NCBI GenBank assembly: GCA_963781495.1
Contig: CAWAFX010000001.1
Span: forward strand, 62,001 to 126,000
Reading direction: 5' to 3'
Length of the DNA: 64,000 bases
From: Mayfieldus sp963781495
GTDB taxonomy: Bacteria > Actinomycetota > Thermoleophilia > Solirubrobacterales > 70-9
The translations under genes were made by a program, and so were the position numbers. Under the pieces are notes generated by a model. The model worked only from the letters and a program-made list of their open reading frames with translations. It was not told the origin of the DNA and ran no database searches. Position 1 is the first letter of the stretch; every line of letters starts with the position of its first letter. This document shows, in pieces, positions 26,653-37,547 of the stretch.

Positions 26653-27039
26653 CTATACCTCTACCTCGGCCTCTGCGTTGCGGATCACGCGCTTGTCGCC
26701 CTGTTTCGCCACGCATTCGGTCTTCACGGTCGTCCCGTCGACTGCCGTCACCTCGCCGGAGACGACGATCTCCTGCTCCGGCATTCCCATCCCCCGGAAC
26801 TGGACCGAGAGGCGCTTCAGGGCCTTCGGGTCACCGTCGGCGAGCCCGGCGTTGGCGCGCGCGACCAGGGCCATCATGTAGAGGCCGTGGAGGATGCTGC
26901 CGGGCAGACCGACCTGCTGGGCGAACTCCGGGTCGATGTGGATCGGGTTGAAGTCGCCCGAGGCTCCGGCGTAGCGGTGCGGCAGGTACTTGTCGGGGGT
27001 GACCCGCAGCTCGGGGATCGCGTCGCCCTGGCTCGGCAT
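26653..27039 (-). CDS. MaoC-fold dehydratase, HadB/hydratase-like
   Basis: 128 residues. Hot-dog fold with the hydratase 2 motif YAGASGDFNPIHIDPEFAQQ (catalytic Asp and His) and LPGSILHGLYMMAL. The start ATG overlaps the previous stop by one base (TGATG). Together with the upstream MaoC-N protein it resembles the heterodimeric (3R)-hydroxyacyl dehydratases of Actinobacteria (HadA-HadB). The acyl substrate cannot be told. It precedes hrcA by 44 bases. Confidence 0.88.
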   Translation of the reverse strand: MPSQGDAIPELRVTPDKYLPHRYAGASGDFNPIHIDPEFAQQVGLPGSILHGLYMMALVARANAGLADGDPKALKRLSVQFRGMGMPEQEIVVSGEVTAVDGTTVKTECVAKQGDKRVIRNAEAEVEV

Positions 27040-27479
27040 CAGACGCCTCGCACGATGTTGGTCCAGGTCGCGCGCACAACCTGCTTGCCGTCCTGGTTGA
27101 CCGACTCGGTCTCGAACACGTAAAAGCCCTTGTCGTCCTTCTGGTAGATGTCGCTGCAGGTCGCCGTGGTGGTGATCTCGTCGCCGGAGCAGACCGGCTC
27201 GCCCCAGACGAACTCCTGGGCGCCGTGGACCATGGTCGCGAAGTTGATCCCGACGTCGGGGTCGAGGATCGCCGGAGCGACGGCAGGGGCGCTGTAGACG
27301 ACGCAGAACATCGGCGGCGCGACGACGTCGCGGTAGCCGGCCGCAAGCGCCGCCTCGCGGTCGTGATGGACCGGGTTCTCGGCCCCGATCACGTTCGCGT
27401 ACTCGCGGATCTTCTCCCGCCCCGCCTGGTAGGTGACCGGCGGCCACTGCTTTCCGACTGCGTCCTTGGAGACCGGCAT
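27039..27479 (-). CDS. MaoC-like N-terminal domain protein, HadA-like partner
   Basis: 146 residues. FAS1-like dehydratase domain: YQAGREKIREYANVIGAENP, AAGYRDVVAPPMFCVVYS, VHGAQEFVWGEPVCSGDEI. It lacks the catalytic Asp-His hydratase motif of its neighbour, as expected for the non-catalytic HadA-like subunit in a heterodimer. Overlap of one base with the hydratase gene supports a two-subunit enzyme. Confidence 0.87.
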   Translation of the reverse strand: MPVSKDAVGKQWPPVTYQAGREKIREYANVIGAENPVHHDREAALAAGYRDVVAPPMFCVVYSAPAVAPAILDPDVGINFATMVHGAQEFVWGEPVCSGDEITTTATCSDIYQKDDKGFYVFETESVNQDGKQVVRATWTNIVRGV

Positions 27480-27493
27480 TTGGGCGCCGCAGT

Positions 27494-27916
27494 CTAATCC
27501 CGCTCCGGCGGCCAGGAGTCCAGCCCGGCGTGCTCGAGCACGCTCGCCTCGTCGGTGAACGCGGCGTAGGAAGCGCAGCGGCCGTCGCGCATCGCCGCGA
27601 GCATGTAGATCCGCCGGCTGACCTTGGCCCCGGAGGCGCTGGTCCCCTCCTGGTCTGTGTCGACCAGCACCCCGCCGTCTCCGATGTCGGTGACCCGCCG
27701 CGGTGTCAGCGTGTAGTCGTCGAACGACGACATCCAGTCGCGAAAGAAGCCGAGGTAGTCCTCGATCCCGTCGATCGGCTTCGTGTAACCGGGGATCTCG
27801 CCCGAGGGGACGTAGTGGACGTCGTCGGTGAAGGCGCCGCGGATCGACTCCTCGTCGCCGTTGTTCCAGGCTTCGATCGTGCGCCGGGCGGCGGCGACGG
27901 CCTCGCTGTCGGACAT
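27494..27916 (-). CDS. SnoaL-like (NTF2-fold) protein
   Basis: 140 residues. NTF2-fold pattern: AAARRTIEAWNNGDEESIRGAFTDDVHY at the N-terminus (seen as several short pieces), DYLGFFRDWMSSFDDYTL in the middle, and MLAAMRDGRCASYAAFTDEA at the end. This fold hosts hydrolases, isomerases and proteins with no enzyme role, so no function is assigned. It ends 14 bases before the MaoC pair on the same strand and may be part of that operon. Confidence 0.8.
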   Translation of the reverse strand: MSDSEAVAAARRTIEAWNNGDEESIRGAFTDDVHYVPSGEIPGYTKPIDGIEDYLGFFRDWMSSFDDYTLTPRRVTDIGDGGVLVDTDQEGTSASGAKVSRRIYMLAAMRDGRCASYAAFTDEASVLEHAGLDSWPPERD

Positions 27917-27974
27917 GGGGCGGATTTTCGCCGATTTCGGATCCGGGGACGGGAGCCGGTGGTAGGTTCACGGC

Positions 27975-28295
27975 GTGATCATCACGACGATGAACGAGCT
28001 TCCCGGCTACAAGATCGACGAGGTGTTCGGCGAGGTGTTCGGGCTCACGGTGCGCTCGCGGAACATCGGCTCCCAGATCGGCGCGACGCTGAAGTCGCTC
28101 GGCGGCGGCGAGCTGAAGGGGATGACGAAGATGCTCGCCGAAGGCCGCGCCCACGCGACCGAGCGCCTGGTCGAGGAAGCGGAGGGCAAGGGCGCCAACG
28201 CGATCATCGCCTTTCGCTTCGACACCTCCGAGCTGGGCACCACCTGGACCGAGATCTGTGCCTACGGCACCGCGGTCAAGGCGACCAAGGGCTGA
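27975..28295 (+). CDS. YbjQ/UPF0145 family protein
   Basis: 106 residues from GTG 27975. MNELPGYKIDEVFGEVFGLT, RNIGSQIGATLKSLGGGELKG, and GANAIIAFRFDTSELG are typical of the UPF0145 heavy-metal-binding-domain family, which forms small ring-like oligomers. The biological role is unknown. Divergent from the SnoaL gene, with a 58-base shared region containing the AT-richer ATTTTCGCCGATTTCGG. Confidence 0.87.
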   Translation: MIITTMNELPGYKIDEVFGEVFGLTVRSRNIGSQIGATLKSLGGGELKGMTKMLAEGRAHATERLVEEAEGKGANAIIAFRFDTSELGTTWTEICAYGTAVKATKG

Positions 28296-28323
28296 CCGCG
28301 AGCCGCCGCCGCGCTGGTGGTCG

Positions 28324-28572
28324 ATGCGGCCGGCGCAGAACCGCAAGCCGGCCACCTACCGCTGCCCGCTCTGCGGCAACTTCCTGCCGGCGCTCAGCGA
28401 GCACGTGCTGATCGCCCCCGAGGGTGACGCGGACAGGCGCCGCCACGCCCACAGCAACTGCGTGATGCGGGCCCGCAAGGACGGGCGCCTGCCGACCCGC
28501 GACGAGTGGCAGCAAACCCAGCCGCGGCCGCCGTCGCTATGGCAGCGGCTGCTCGGGCGCCGGTCCGGCTAG
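28324..28572 (+). CDS. Small protein with CPLCG zinc-knuckle-like motif
   Basis: 82 residues from ATG 28324. The only motif is TYRCPLCGNFLPALSEHVLI, with a later AHSNCVMRARKDG that could complete a zinc site (His-x3-Cys). A basic C-terminus follows (WQRLLGRRSG). I do not recognise a named family. It follows the YbjQ gene by 28 bases and its 3' end overlaps the convergent SnoaL gene by 4 bases. Confidence 0.65.
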   Translation: MRPAQNRKPATYRCPLCGNFLPALSEHVLIAPEGDADRRRHAHSNCVMRARKDGRLPTRDEWQQTQPRPPSLWQRLLGRRSG

Positions 28573-28974
28573 CCGGACTCCCCCGCCTCGGCGGCCGCCA
28601 GCGCCCCCTCGCGGTCGGCGTAGAGATGCAGCCGCGTCGCCATCCCGTCCTCGACCTCGAGCATGTAGAAGATCCGCATCTCGACCTCGATCCCGCTTTC
28701 CTTGCCGATGCCGCGCTGCACGATCCGGATCAGGACGTGGCGCTCGCCGACCGGCTCGAATTCCTCGGCCTCGACCTCGAAGCTCTCCCAGGCATCGAGC
28801 CAGCGGGTCACCCACTGCACGTAGCCGTCGCGGCCCCTGCTGTGAGTCGGGTTCGGCAGCTCCGCCGGGCTGACCAGCTCGACCTCGGGATCGAGGAAAT
28901 TCAAGAACGCCTCGGCGTCGCCGCGCTGATAAGCAGCCAGGCCGTCGCGGGCCACCCGCACGTTCTCTGCGGGG

Positions 28975-28982
<8 letters not shown>
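28569..28982 (-). CDS. SnoaL-like (NTF2-fold) protein
   Basis: 137 residues. Typical NTF2/SnoaL layout: GLAAYQRGDAEAFLNFLDPE, ELVSPAELPN, GYVQWVTRWLDAWESFEVEA, IFYMLEVEDGMATRLHLYAD. No function is assigned. Its start overlaps the lepA stop by 8 bases, so it is translated from the lepA mRNA. It is the second such fold within 1.5 kb but is not a close copy of the 27494 gene. Confidence 0.82.
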
Positions 28983-30768
<1,786 letters not shown>

Positions 30769-30813
30769 GCCGAGGCAAGTATGGCGAGGCGCCCCGCGGC
30801 GCCGGACGCGGGC

Positions 30814-32958
30814 TCAGGAGCGCGAGTCGCGGCCGCGATCGGTGACTGGCCGCACGCCACCTGTGCCGCCGTCGCTGCTCCGGCGCTCGGCGTCGGGCCG
30901 CCGCTGGCGCTGCTCGAGACGGAAGACGACGATCTTGTCCTCCCGCACGACCGGCTTCGCGCGCGGGTCACCGGCGAGGCAGCGGCTGGTCCCCGAGCCG
31001 GCGGGGCCGTCGAGGCGCCCGGCGGTGAGGACGTAGCGATAGTCGCCGGCGATCAGAGCCTTGCGCCAGGGGCGGCAGCGGCGGATCAAGGTGAAGCCGG
31101 CGTCGTGGCGGCGGCGGCCGAGGAAGCTGACCTGGTTGGAGAGGTCGTCGCCCAGCAGCGGATACTGGATCGGGACCGTGGTCGCGATCGTCTGCTGCTG
31201 CTCGCCGTCTGCCCATGCGAATGCCGCGTTCAGCCCGGCAGAGCGGAAGTCGCTGCCGTCGTAGCGGTGGCTGAGGTAGGAGCGCTGCACGAACCAGCCC
31301 CCGACCGCCAGCAAGACGACCGAGGCCGCGACCGTGGCCGATCCCCGGCCCGGCAGCGACGGGCGAGGCAGCGCGATTCCGACCTTCAGCCACGGCCGCA
31401 CCCGCCGCAGCAGCAGTGGGCCCAGCAGAGCCGCAACCGCGGCGGCGGCCAGGGCCAGGTAGAGCGGGCGCCACGGCGTCCCGGAGAGATCGCTGCTGAC
31501 CAGCAACCCGCCGAGCAGGGCAGCGAACGCCGCGCGCGCCCGGCGGCGGTCGAGATCGAGCGCCAGCGGCGCCAGGACCAGGGCGAGGAACAGGGCCGGC
31601 AGCAGGTGGCGGAGACTGGAGGCGAACCCGTTCGGCATTCCCGGCGGGCCCTCGGCCGAGGTCCCGTCCATCAGGTAGGCGGCCACCCCCGCGGCGGCGG
31701 CCATGCCGGCCAGCCGCAGCGCCGGCCGCGAGCGCAGGACGCAGAACAGCGCCGCCGCCAGCGCCAGCGCCAGCAGCAACGGCCAGAGCTCGCCCAGGCG
31801 GTGGCTGAGGCCGGGCTCGAACCAGCGCTGCCAGACCTTGCCGTCGCCCGCATAGTGCAGGACCGAGAACTGCGGCTTTCCGCCCAGACCCTGCTCGGGA
31901 CCGTCGAGGCTCAAAGGCCCGAGGGCCCTGAACCAGGGCAGCGGGTTGGCGGCGTGAACCGTGTTGCGCATGAACCAGAAGCCGCAGCCCGCGAAGAGCG
32001 GCCCGGCGAAGACCAGCAGGGCGCGCCAGCGCCGGCCCGCCGCGACCAGAAACGGTGCGCCTATCAGCAGCGCCGCGGCCGGCCCGATGAAGCTGAGCTT
32101 GGTGCCGGCGGCGAGGCCGACGGCGAGCCCCGCGACGGCGAGGGGACCGAACCCTGGGCGGCGGTCCGGACTGGCCTCTGCCGCATTGACGATCAGCGCC
32201 AGCGCAGCGAGCAGGAAGAAGATGCCGAGGGTGTCGTTGCGCGCCGTGCCGGCCTGATCGGCCATCACCCCGGCGTCGAGAAGGACGGCGGCGGCAGCGA
32301 CGGTCCAGGCTCCCTTGCCGTAGGGCCTGCCGATGCACCAAGCCGCACCGAGGCAGCCGCCCAGCCAGAGCAGGTTGAGCAGCGGCGAGAGGAAGTCGCG
32401 GTGAAAGAGAACGATTCCGACCCCATGCAGCAGCTCCGAGTTCTGGGGGTAGAACCAGGCCAGGTAGCGGGGAGCGACGTAGTCGAAGTCGAGCGTCGAC
32501 CCGGTCTGCGCGAAGTGGGCGGCGAACGGCATGTGGTACCAGGCCGAATCGAAGTTGGTGATCCCGGTCCCGAGCGCGGCGTCGGTTGCGATCAGCCAGT
32601 GGGCCAGAAGCACCGACGCGATCGCCAGCGCCACCCGGCGGACCCAGGGCCCAACCGCGGGCGCCGGCGGCGGCGCTCCGCCCCCCGCAGCCGGAGGCGG
32701 GACCGCGAGCCGCAGGCCGGTGCCGAGGCCGAGCCCGGCGAGGACGAGCGGGATCCTGCTGAGGGCGCCGGCGGCACCGAGAAGCTCGGCGATCAGGAGC
32801 AGCAGCCCGAGTGTCAGAATCGAGTCGGCAAGCAAGGCCGGAGGCCCGGACCAGCCGTTCAGCAGCCGGCGCCGCAGGCGCACCGCCCCGAGCGCCAGGG
32901 CCCCGACGGCGAGCAGAAGGCAGGAGACGCTGAACAGGTATTGGGTGAGGTCGAGCAT
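30814..32958 (-). CDS. Large GT-C-like multi-span membrane protein, paralogue A
   Basis: 714 residues, about a dozen hydrophobic segments plus a C-terminal soluble part. A luminal-type loop after the third segment contains GITNFDSAWYHMPFAAHFAQ, a GT-C-like motif with an acidic residue near a His. It is clearly paralogous to the protein at 37548-39641 (shared NFDS-WYH, SELLHGVGI, GAAWCIGRPYG-like and KLSF-like segments). I infer a lipid-linked-sugar glycosyltransferase or related polymer protein; the donor and acceptor are unknown. Divergent from the GH92 gene with only 43 bases between starts. Confidence 0.75.
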   Translation of the reverse strand: MLDLTQYLFSVSCLLLAVGALALGAVRLRRRLLNGWSGPPALLADSILTLGLLLLIAELLGAAGALSRIPLVLAGLGLGTGLRLAVPPPAAGGGAPPPAPAVGPWVRRVALAIASVLLAHWLIATDAALGTGITNFDSAWYHMPFAAHFAQTGSTLDFDYVAPRYLAWFYPQNSELLHGVGIVLFHRDFLSPLLNLLWLGGCLGAAWCIGRPYGKGAWTVAAAAVLLDAGVMADQAGTARNDTLGIFFLLAALALIVNAAEASPDRRPGFGPLAVAGLAVGLAAGTKLSFIGPAAALLIGAPFLVAAGRRWRALLVFAGPLFAGCGFWFMRNTVHAANPLPWFRALGPLSLDGPEQGLGGKPQFSVLHYAGDGKVWQRWFEPGLSHRLGELWPLLLALALAAALFCVLRSRPALRLAGMAAAAGVAAYLMDGTSAEGPPGMPNGFASSLRHLLPALFLALVLAPLALDLDRRRARAAFAALLGGLLVSSDLSGTPWRPLYLALAAAAVAALLGPLLLRRVRPWLKVGIALPRPSLPGRGSATVAASVVLLAVGGWFVQRSYLSHRYDGSDFRSAGLNAAFAWADGEQQQTIATTVPIQYPLLGDDLSNQVSFLGRRRHDAGFTLIRRCRPWRKALIAGDYRYVLTAGRLDGPAGSGTSRCLAGDPRAKPVVREDKIVVFRLEQRQRRPDAERRSSDGGTGGVRPVTDRGRDSRS

Positions 32959-33001
32959 CGCAGCCGCAACCCGGCCGTGCCGGCAGGGTTCGGGGTCAAG
33001 T

Positions 33002-35395
33002 ATGCGGTTATTTCTACCCGTCGCGGCGGTTGTGGCAACGCTCCTCGCCGCCCCGGCGGGGGCACTGGCGGGTCCGGCGGCCTCCGTTCATCCCCTTGCC
33101 GGCACGCGGCCCGGCCCCGGTACCTTCGGCGGCGGGCACGACTTCCCCGGTGCCGCACTGCCCTTCGGCATGGTCCAGTTCAGCCCCGACACCACGCCCA
33201 ACGGGGACTCGGGCGCCTATGACTACCGCGACTCGCACACCCGCGGCTTCAGCCTCACCCACCTCAGCGGCGCCGGCTGCTCGCTCTACGCCGACTTTCC
33301 GGTCCTGCCGACGACAGAGCCGCTGAGCTCCTCGCCGGCAAAGGCGGGCAGCGCCGAACTGGCGCCGCAGTTCCAGCCCGGATTCAGCCACGCCAACGAA
33401 TCCGCCTCCCCCGGTTCCTACGGCGTACGCCTGAACGGGCACCGGCACCGGATCGACGCCAGCCTGACGGCGACGACCCGGACCGGGCTCGCCCGCTTCA
33501 CCTTCCCCCGCAACCCCCACGCGAGCGTGATCATCAACGCCGGCGGCAGTGCCAACCCCGACGACCATGCCGACGTCGAGATCGACCCGGCGACGGAGCA
33601 GATCACCGGCTCGGCCTCGAGCGGGTTCTTCTGCGGCCAGCGGCCCCGCTACCGGGTCTACTTCGCGGCCAGCTTCAACCGCCCGTTCAGCGCCTACGGC
33701 ACCTGGCGGGGGCAGACCCTCAGCCCAGGCTCGGAGGCGGCAGCCGACGACGCCCCGGTCTCGACCAACGGTTCGGACACCGCGCAGGCGGGCGCCTACG
33801 CCAGCTTCGACACCCGCCATCAGCGCGGAGTCCAGGTCAAGGTAGGGATCTCATTCGCCAGCGTCGCCGGCGCCGAGCGCAACCTCGCCGCCGAGCAGCA
33901 CGGCTTCGGATTTCACCGCGTCGCCGCCCAGGCGCGCGGGCGCTGGAACCGGGCCCTTTCGGCGATCAAGGTCCGCGGCGGGCGACGGCGCGACCTCGCC
34001 ACCTTCTACACCGCCCTCTACCACGTCCTGCTGGCGCCGCGGACCTTCAACGACGTCGACGGCAGCTATCCGGGGATGGACGGGGCGCTGCACTCGAGCG
34101 GCGGCGGCACCCAGTACGCCGACTTCTCCGGCTGGGACATCTACCGGACCCAGATCCCGCTGCTGGCGATGCTGATGCCGGCGCGGGCGAACGGGATCGT
34201 CCGCTCGCTGCTCACCGACGCAGCCCAGAGCGGCTGCCTGCCGCGATGGCCCTACGCGAACGGCCAGAGCATGACCATGGTCGGCGACCCCTCGGACCCG
34301 ATCATCGCCTCGGCGGCCGCCTACGGCGCCCACGCCTTCGACGCCGGGGCCGCCCTTGCGGCGATGGTCAAGGGAGCGACCCAGACCTGTCAGAGCTCGA
34401 ACTCCTCCTATGTGCAGCGCCAGGGTCTCGACGCCTACCAGAGCCTCGGCTATCTGCCCTACGACATCGACGCGGGCGAGCGCAACGCCAACTCGCTGTT
34501 CGGAAGCCCGGCTGCGGTCTGGGGCTCGGCGGCGACGACGCTCGAGTACCAGACGGCCGACTTCTCGATCGCCCAGTTCGCGGCTCGCTTCGGGGCCGAC
34601 CCGGCGAGCTACTCGAAGTTCATCCAGCGAGCCGGCGACTGGCGCCGCATCTTCAACCACTCGAGCGGCTTCATCGAGCCGCGGCGGGCGAACGGATCGT
34701 TCCTCTCCGGCTACGACGAGCTGAACGGCGGCGGCTTCGTCGAGGGCGACGCGGCGCAGTACACCTGGATGGTCCCCTTCGACCCGGCCGGCCTGGCCCG
34801 CCTGATGGGGGGCAAGCGGCGGGCGGCGCAGCGCCTGGGCCACTTTCTGCGGATCCTCAACTCGCCCGACGGCGGCAACACCGACCACGCCCTGCTCGGC
34901 AACGAGCCCACCCTGCACACCCCCTGGCTCTTCGACTGGCTGGGCAGGCCCTACGCGACCCAGGCCGCGGTACGCAGGGCGCTGCTCGACCTCTACAGCC
35001 CCTTCCCGGCCGGCTATCCGGGCAACGACGACCTCGGCACCCTCTCCTCCTGGTATGTCTTCGGCGCCCTCGGCCTCTACCCGGTCTCGCCCGGCACCGG
35101 CGTACTCGCCCTCTCCAGCCCGCTCTTCTCGCACGCCAGCCTGCGGGTCGGCGGCCACCGGGTGAGGATCGACGCCGCGGGCGCCGGGCCCCGCTCGCCC
35201 TACGTCCGCGGCCTGGCGCTGAACGGCCACCGCTTCGCGCAGCCGTGGACGACCTACTGCACCCTGGCCCGGGGAGCGAGCCTGCGCTACACCCTGGGCA
35301 AGCGCCCGAAGCGCCGCTGGGGCGCCGGAGCAGGAGCCCAGCCGCCCTCCTACGGCCCCGGCCGCCCGGCGCCGGCCAACGCCTGCGCCGGATAG
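33002..35395 (+). CDS. Secreted GH92 alpha-mannosidase
   Basis: 797 residues with a signal peptide (about 1-24, ending ALAGPA). GH92 hallmarks: GTFGGGHDFPGAALPFGMVQ and SPDTTPNG at the N-terminus, SGWDIYRTQIPLLAMLMP, YTWMVPFDPAGLARLMGG, GNEPTLHTPWLFDW, and GNDDLGTLSSWYVFGALGLY containing the catalytic acidic pair near its start. The family is calcium-dependent exo-alpha-mannosidases, usually alpha-1,2. The C-terminal tail is Pro/Gly/Ala-rich. In this context it may trim mannose from surface glycans made by the neighbouring glycosyltransferases; that is inferred. Confidence 0.93.
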   Translation: MRLFLPVAAVVATLLAAPAGALAGPAASVHPLAGTRPGPGTFGGGHDFPGAALPFGMVQFSPDTTPNGDSGAYDYRDSHTRGFSLTHLSGAGCSLYADFPVLPTTEPLSSSPAKAGSAELAPQFQPGFSHANESASPGSYGVRLNGHRHRIDASLTATTRTGLARFTFPRNPHASVIINAGGSANPDDHADVEIDPATEQITGSASSGFFCGQRPRYRVYFAASFNRPFSAYGTWRGQTLSPGSEAAADDAPVSTNGSDTAQAGAYASFDTRHQRGVQVKVGISFASVAGAERNLAAEQHGFGFHRVAAQARGRWNRALSAIKVRGGRRRDLATFYTALYHVLLAPRTFNDVDGSYPGMDGALHSSGGGTQYADFSGWDIYRTQIPLLAMLMPARANGIVRSLLTDAAQSGCLPRWPYANGQSMTMVGDPSDPIIASAAAYGAHAFDAGAALAAMVKGATQTCQSSNSSYVQRQGLDAYQSLGYLPYDIDAGERNANSLFGSPAAVWGSAATTLEYQTADFSIAQFAARFGADPASYSKFIQRAGDWRRIFNHSSGFIEPRRANGSFLSGYDELNGGGFVEGDAAQYTWMVPFDPAGLARLMGGKRRAAQRLGHFLRILNSPDGGNTDHALLGNEPTLHTPWLFDWLGRPYATQAAVRRALLDLYSPFPAGYPGNDDLGTLSSWYVFGALGLYPVSPGTGVLALSSPLFSHASLRVGGHRVRIDAAGAGPRSPYVRGLALNGHRFAQPWTTYCTLARGASLRYTLGKRPKRRWGAGAGAQPPSYGPGRPAPANACAG

Positions 35396-35460
35396 CCGCC
35401 CGCCACTTAGGTTCTCTTTACCATCGCTTCACTTTTGTCTCATCTGCCCACGCAACGCTT

Positions 35461-37305
35461 GTGGCTGCGGTGGAGACTGCGACGGCAACCGCCCATGCGG
35501 AGAACCTGCGGCCACGGCTCCGGCGCGCGTCGGTGGCCGGCTCCAGGGTCCTCTGGCTTGCGATCGGCCTGACGATCGCCGGAACGGCGATCCGATTCGC
35601 CACCCTGGGGCTTCAGAGCTATCACCACGACGAGGTGATCACCGCTGTCCGGGTGCTGCCGGGCAGTTTCGGCCACATGCTGCACGAGGTCCATCGCAGC
35701 GAATCGACGCCGTGGCTGTACTACATCCTCGCCTGGGTCTGGAGCAAGTCGTTCGGGCTTGGAGCGGTCGGGCTGCGATCGCTCTCGGCGCTGTTCGGGG
35801 CGGCCGCGATCCCGGTCGCCTACCTGATCGGCCGCGAGTTGGCCGGCCGGCGGGCCGGACTGATGACGATGGCCCTGGTCGCCTTCAACCCGATGCTGAT
35901 CTGGTACTCACAGGAGGCGCGGGCCTATTCGCTGATGATCCTGCTCTGCGCGGTCTCGCTGCTCTTCTTCCTGCGCTTTCGCCGCACCGGGGCCCCCGTT
36001 GACCTGGCCCTCTGGTCCGCCAGCTCGGCACTTGCGATGACCAGCCACTACTTCGCCGCCTTCCCGCTCGCGATCGAGGCCGCCTGGCTGCTGGTCGAGA
36101 CGCGGCCGCGGCGCCGGCTCGTGGCACCGATCGCGGGCATCGCAGCCGCTTGCCTGCTGATCGCGCCGCTGGAGCTTCACCAGGCCAGCAACCTCAGCCA
36201 CATCGACTGGATCGGCCGCTCGTCGCTGTTCGACCGGCTCGAGGACAGCGCCTATTCGATCTTCATCGGCGAGACCGGCAAGGTGATCGGCGCCGCCAGC
36301 CCGCGAGAGGGCTACGCCGCAATACCCGCCGCGCTGGCCGCGGCGATCTTCGGCCTGGCGCTGATTCGGGGCCGAGCCGAGGAACGGCGTGCGACCTCGG
36401 TCGGCTTGATCGTCGGCTTCGGCGCCGTCGCATTGACGGTGGCCGCGGCCCTGCTCGGCAAGGACTACATCCTCGCCCGCAACCTGCTGCCGGCGCTGCT
36501 GCCCCTGCTGGCGGCGACCGGGGTCGCCGCAGCCTGCATCCGCGACCGCCGTCTGGCCACGATCCTCGTTGGCGCCCTCTGCGTCTACTGGATTGCCTTC
36601 AACGTCCGCGTCGACACGACCCAGGGACTGCAGCGCCCGGACTGGCGTGGGATCGCGGAGTCGCTCGGCCCGGCGAGGCGTCCACGGGCGATCGTGACCT
36701 GGACCCTCGGGATCGCTCCGCTGCAGCTCTACCTGCACGACGGCACCGAGCAGCGGCTCGCCAAGGGGCAGGGGCCGCTGCGAGTGCCCGAAGTCGACCT
36801 GATCACCAAGCGCGGTGACGTCCACGCCCCCGACCTGCTCGAGAGCCGCTTCGCGAAGCGCGACGTGATCCCGTTCGGGCGCTTCACGATCATCCGCTAC
36901 CGCGCCGCGCACGCGGTGCCGCTCGGCCTGCGGCTGCTGCGGCACCTGCCGACCGGATTCGACAGCAACAGCGTGATGGTGGGTGGAGCGACGGCGTTTA
37001 CCGTCGGGACGCTGCCCCACCAGCAGGTCCTTCCAGGGCTATCTAAAAGCCCACAGCTTGTTGCCAAGGAAGTTGAACGGCATCGCCAGCGCCACCGCCA
37101 GCGCCTGGGCCTGCAGGTCGGGCAGCTCGGCCGCCACAAGCAGCTCCAGGGCAACCAGGTTGATCATCAGCGCCGCAAGGCTGACGGCAAAGAATCGCGC
37201 CGCCTGAAAGCGGGCCGGTCCCGATCCGGGGCCAAAGGTCCAAACGCGGTTCCAGGCGTAATTGCTGGTCACCGCCACGCAGAAGGCGCCCACCGCGGCC
37301 ACTGA
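35461..37305 (+). CDS. GT-C glycosyltransferase (ArnT/PMT-like)
   Basis: 614 residues from GTG 35461 (GTG 35470 also possible). Membrane-spanning glycosyltransferase with the loop motif LGLQSYHHDEVITAVRVLPG, then ESTPWLYYILAWVWSKSFG, ARNPMLI-like FNPMLIWYSQEARAYSLMIL, and repeated hydrophobic segments; lipid-phosphate sugar donors are usual. The recognisable protein ends near residue 525. The frame then stays open for a further 265 bases on the opposite strand of gtrA, ending at TGA 37303-37305. Those last ~88 residues are highly basic and look like antisense gtrA, so a stop was probably lost or a frameshift lies near 36950-37040 (TAA at 37044-37046 in another frame). Confidence 0.75.
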   Translation: MAAVETATATAHAENLRPRLRRASVAGSRVLWLAIGLTIAGTAIRFATLGLQSYHHDEVITAVRVLPGSFGHMLHEVHRSESTPWLYYILAWVWSKSFGLGAVGLRSLSALFGAAAIPVAYLIGRELAGRRAGLMTMALVAFNPMLIWYSQEARAYSLMILLCAVSLLFFLRFRRTGAPVDLALWSASSALAMTSHYFAAFPLAIEAAWLLVETRPRRRLVAPIAGIAAACLLIAPLELHQASNLSHIDWIGRSSLFDRLEDSAYSIFIGETGKVIGAASPREGYAAIPAALAAAIFGLALIRGRAEERRATSVGLIVGFGAVALTVAAALLGKDYILARNLLPALLPLLAATGVAAACIRDRRLATILVGALCVYWIAFNVRVDTTQGLQRPDWRGIAESLGPARRPRAIVTWTLGIAPLQLYLHDGTEQRLAKGQGPLRVPEVDLITKRGDVHAPDLLESRFAKRDVIPFGRFTIIRYRAAHAVPLGLRLLRHLPTGFDSNSVMVGGATAFTVGTLPHQQVLPGLSKSPQLVAKEVERHRQRHRQRLGLQVGQLGRHKQLQGNQVDHQRRKADGKESRRLKAGRSRSGAKGPNAVPGVIAGHRHAEGAHRGH

Positions 37306-37512
37306 GTGGTGCAGGCCGAGGTTCTCGCTCAGGACCGCGAACACGGCCAGGTTGATCAGATAGCCCGAACCGCCGACGAGGCCGAACTTGACCAGCTGCA
37401 CCCAGTTGCCGGCCTTCCTCGTCCCGGCGCCGATCCGGCGCGCGAGCGCGATCGCGCCGGGGGCGGCCAAGCCGCTCTCGTCGAGGCTTCTGTCGGGCTC
37501 TTCGATCGCCAT
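37039..37512 (-). CDS. GtrA-like small membrane protein
   Basis: 157 residues. Four hydrophobic segments of the GtrA family: FGLVGGSGYLINLAVFAVLS, VAAVGAFCVAVTSNYAWNRVWTFG (seen in pieces), FAVSLAALMINLVALELLVA, and AMPFNFLGNKLWAFR, with the family's closing FNFLGNKLW signature. GtrA proteins are thought to help move or present polyprenyl-linked sugars across the membrane. It fits the surrounding glycosyltransferases. Start ATG 37512; the gene overlaps the convergent glycosyltransferase frame by 267 bases. Confidence 0.88.
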   Translation of the reverse strand: MAIEEPDRSLDESGLAAPGAIALARRIGAGTRKAGNWVQLVKFGLVGGSGYLINLAVFAVLSENLGLHHSVAAVGAFCVAVTSNYAWNRVWTFGPGSGPARFQAARFFAVSLAALMINLVALELLVAAELPDLQAQALAVALAMPFNFLGNKLWAFR

Positions 37513-37547
37513 CGAAATCAGGCTGCCAGGGCAACTTAAAGGCGGAG

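Noticed and set aside
31624..31633. GAACCCGTTC, LexA-like
   Set aside because: Spacer is two bases instead of four and it is inside a coding region.
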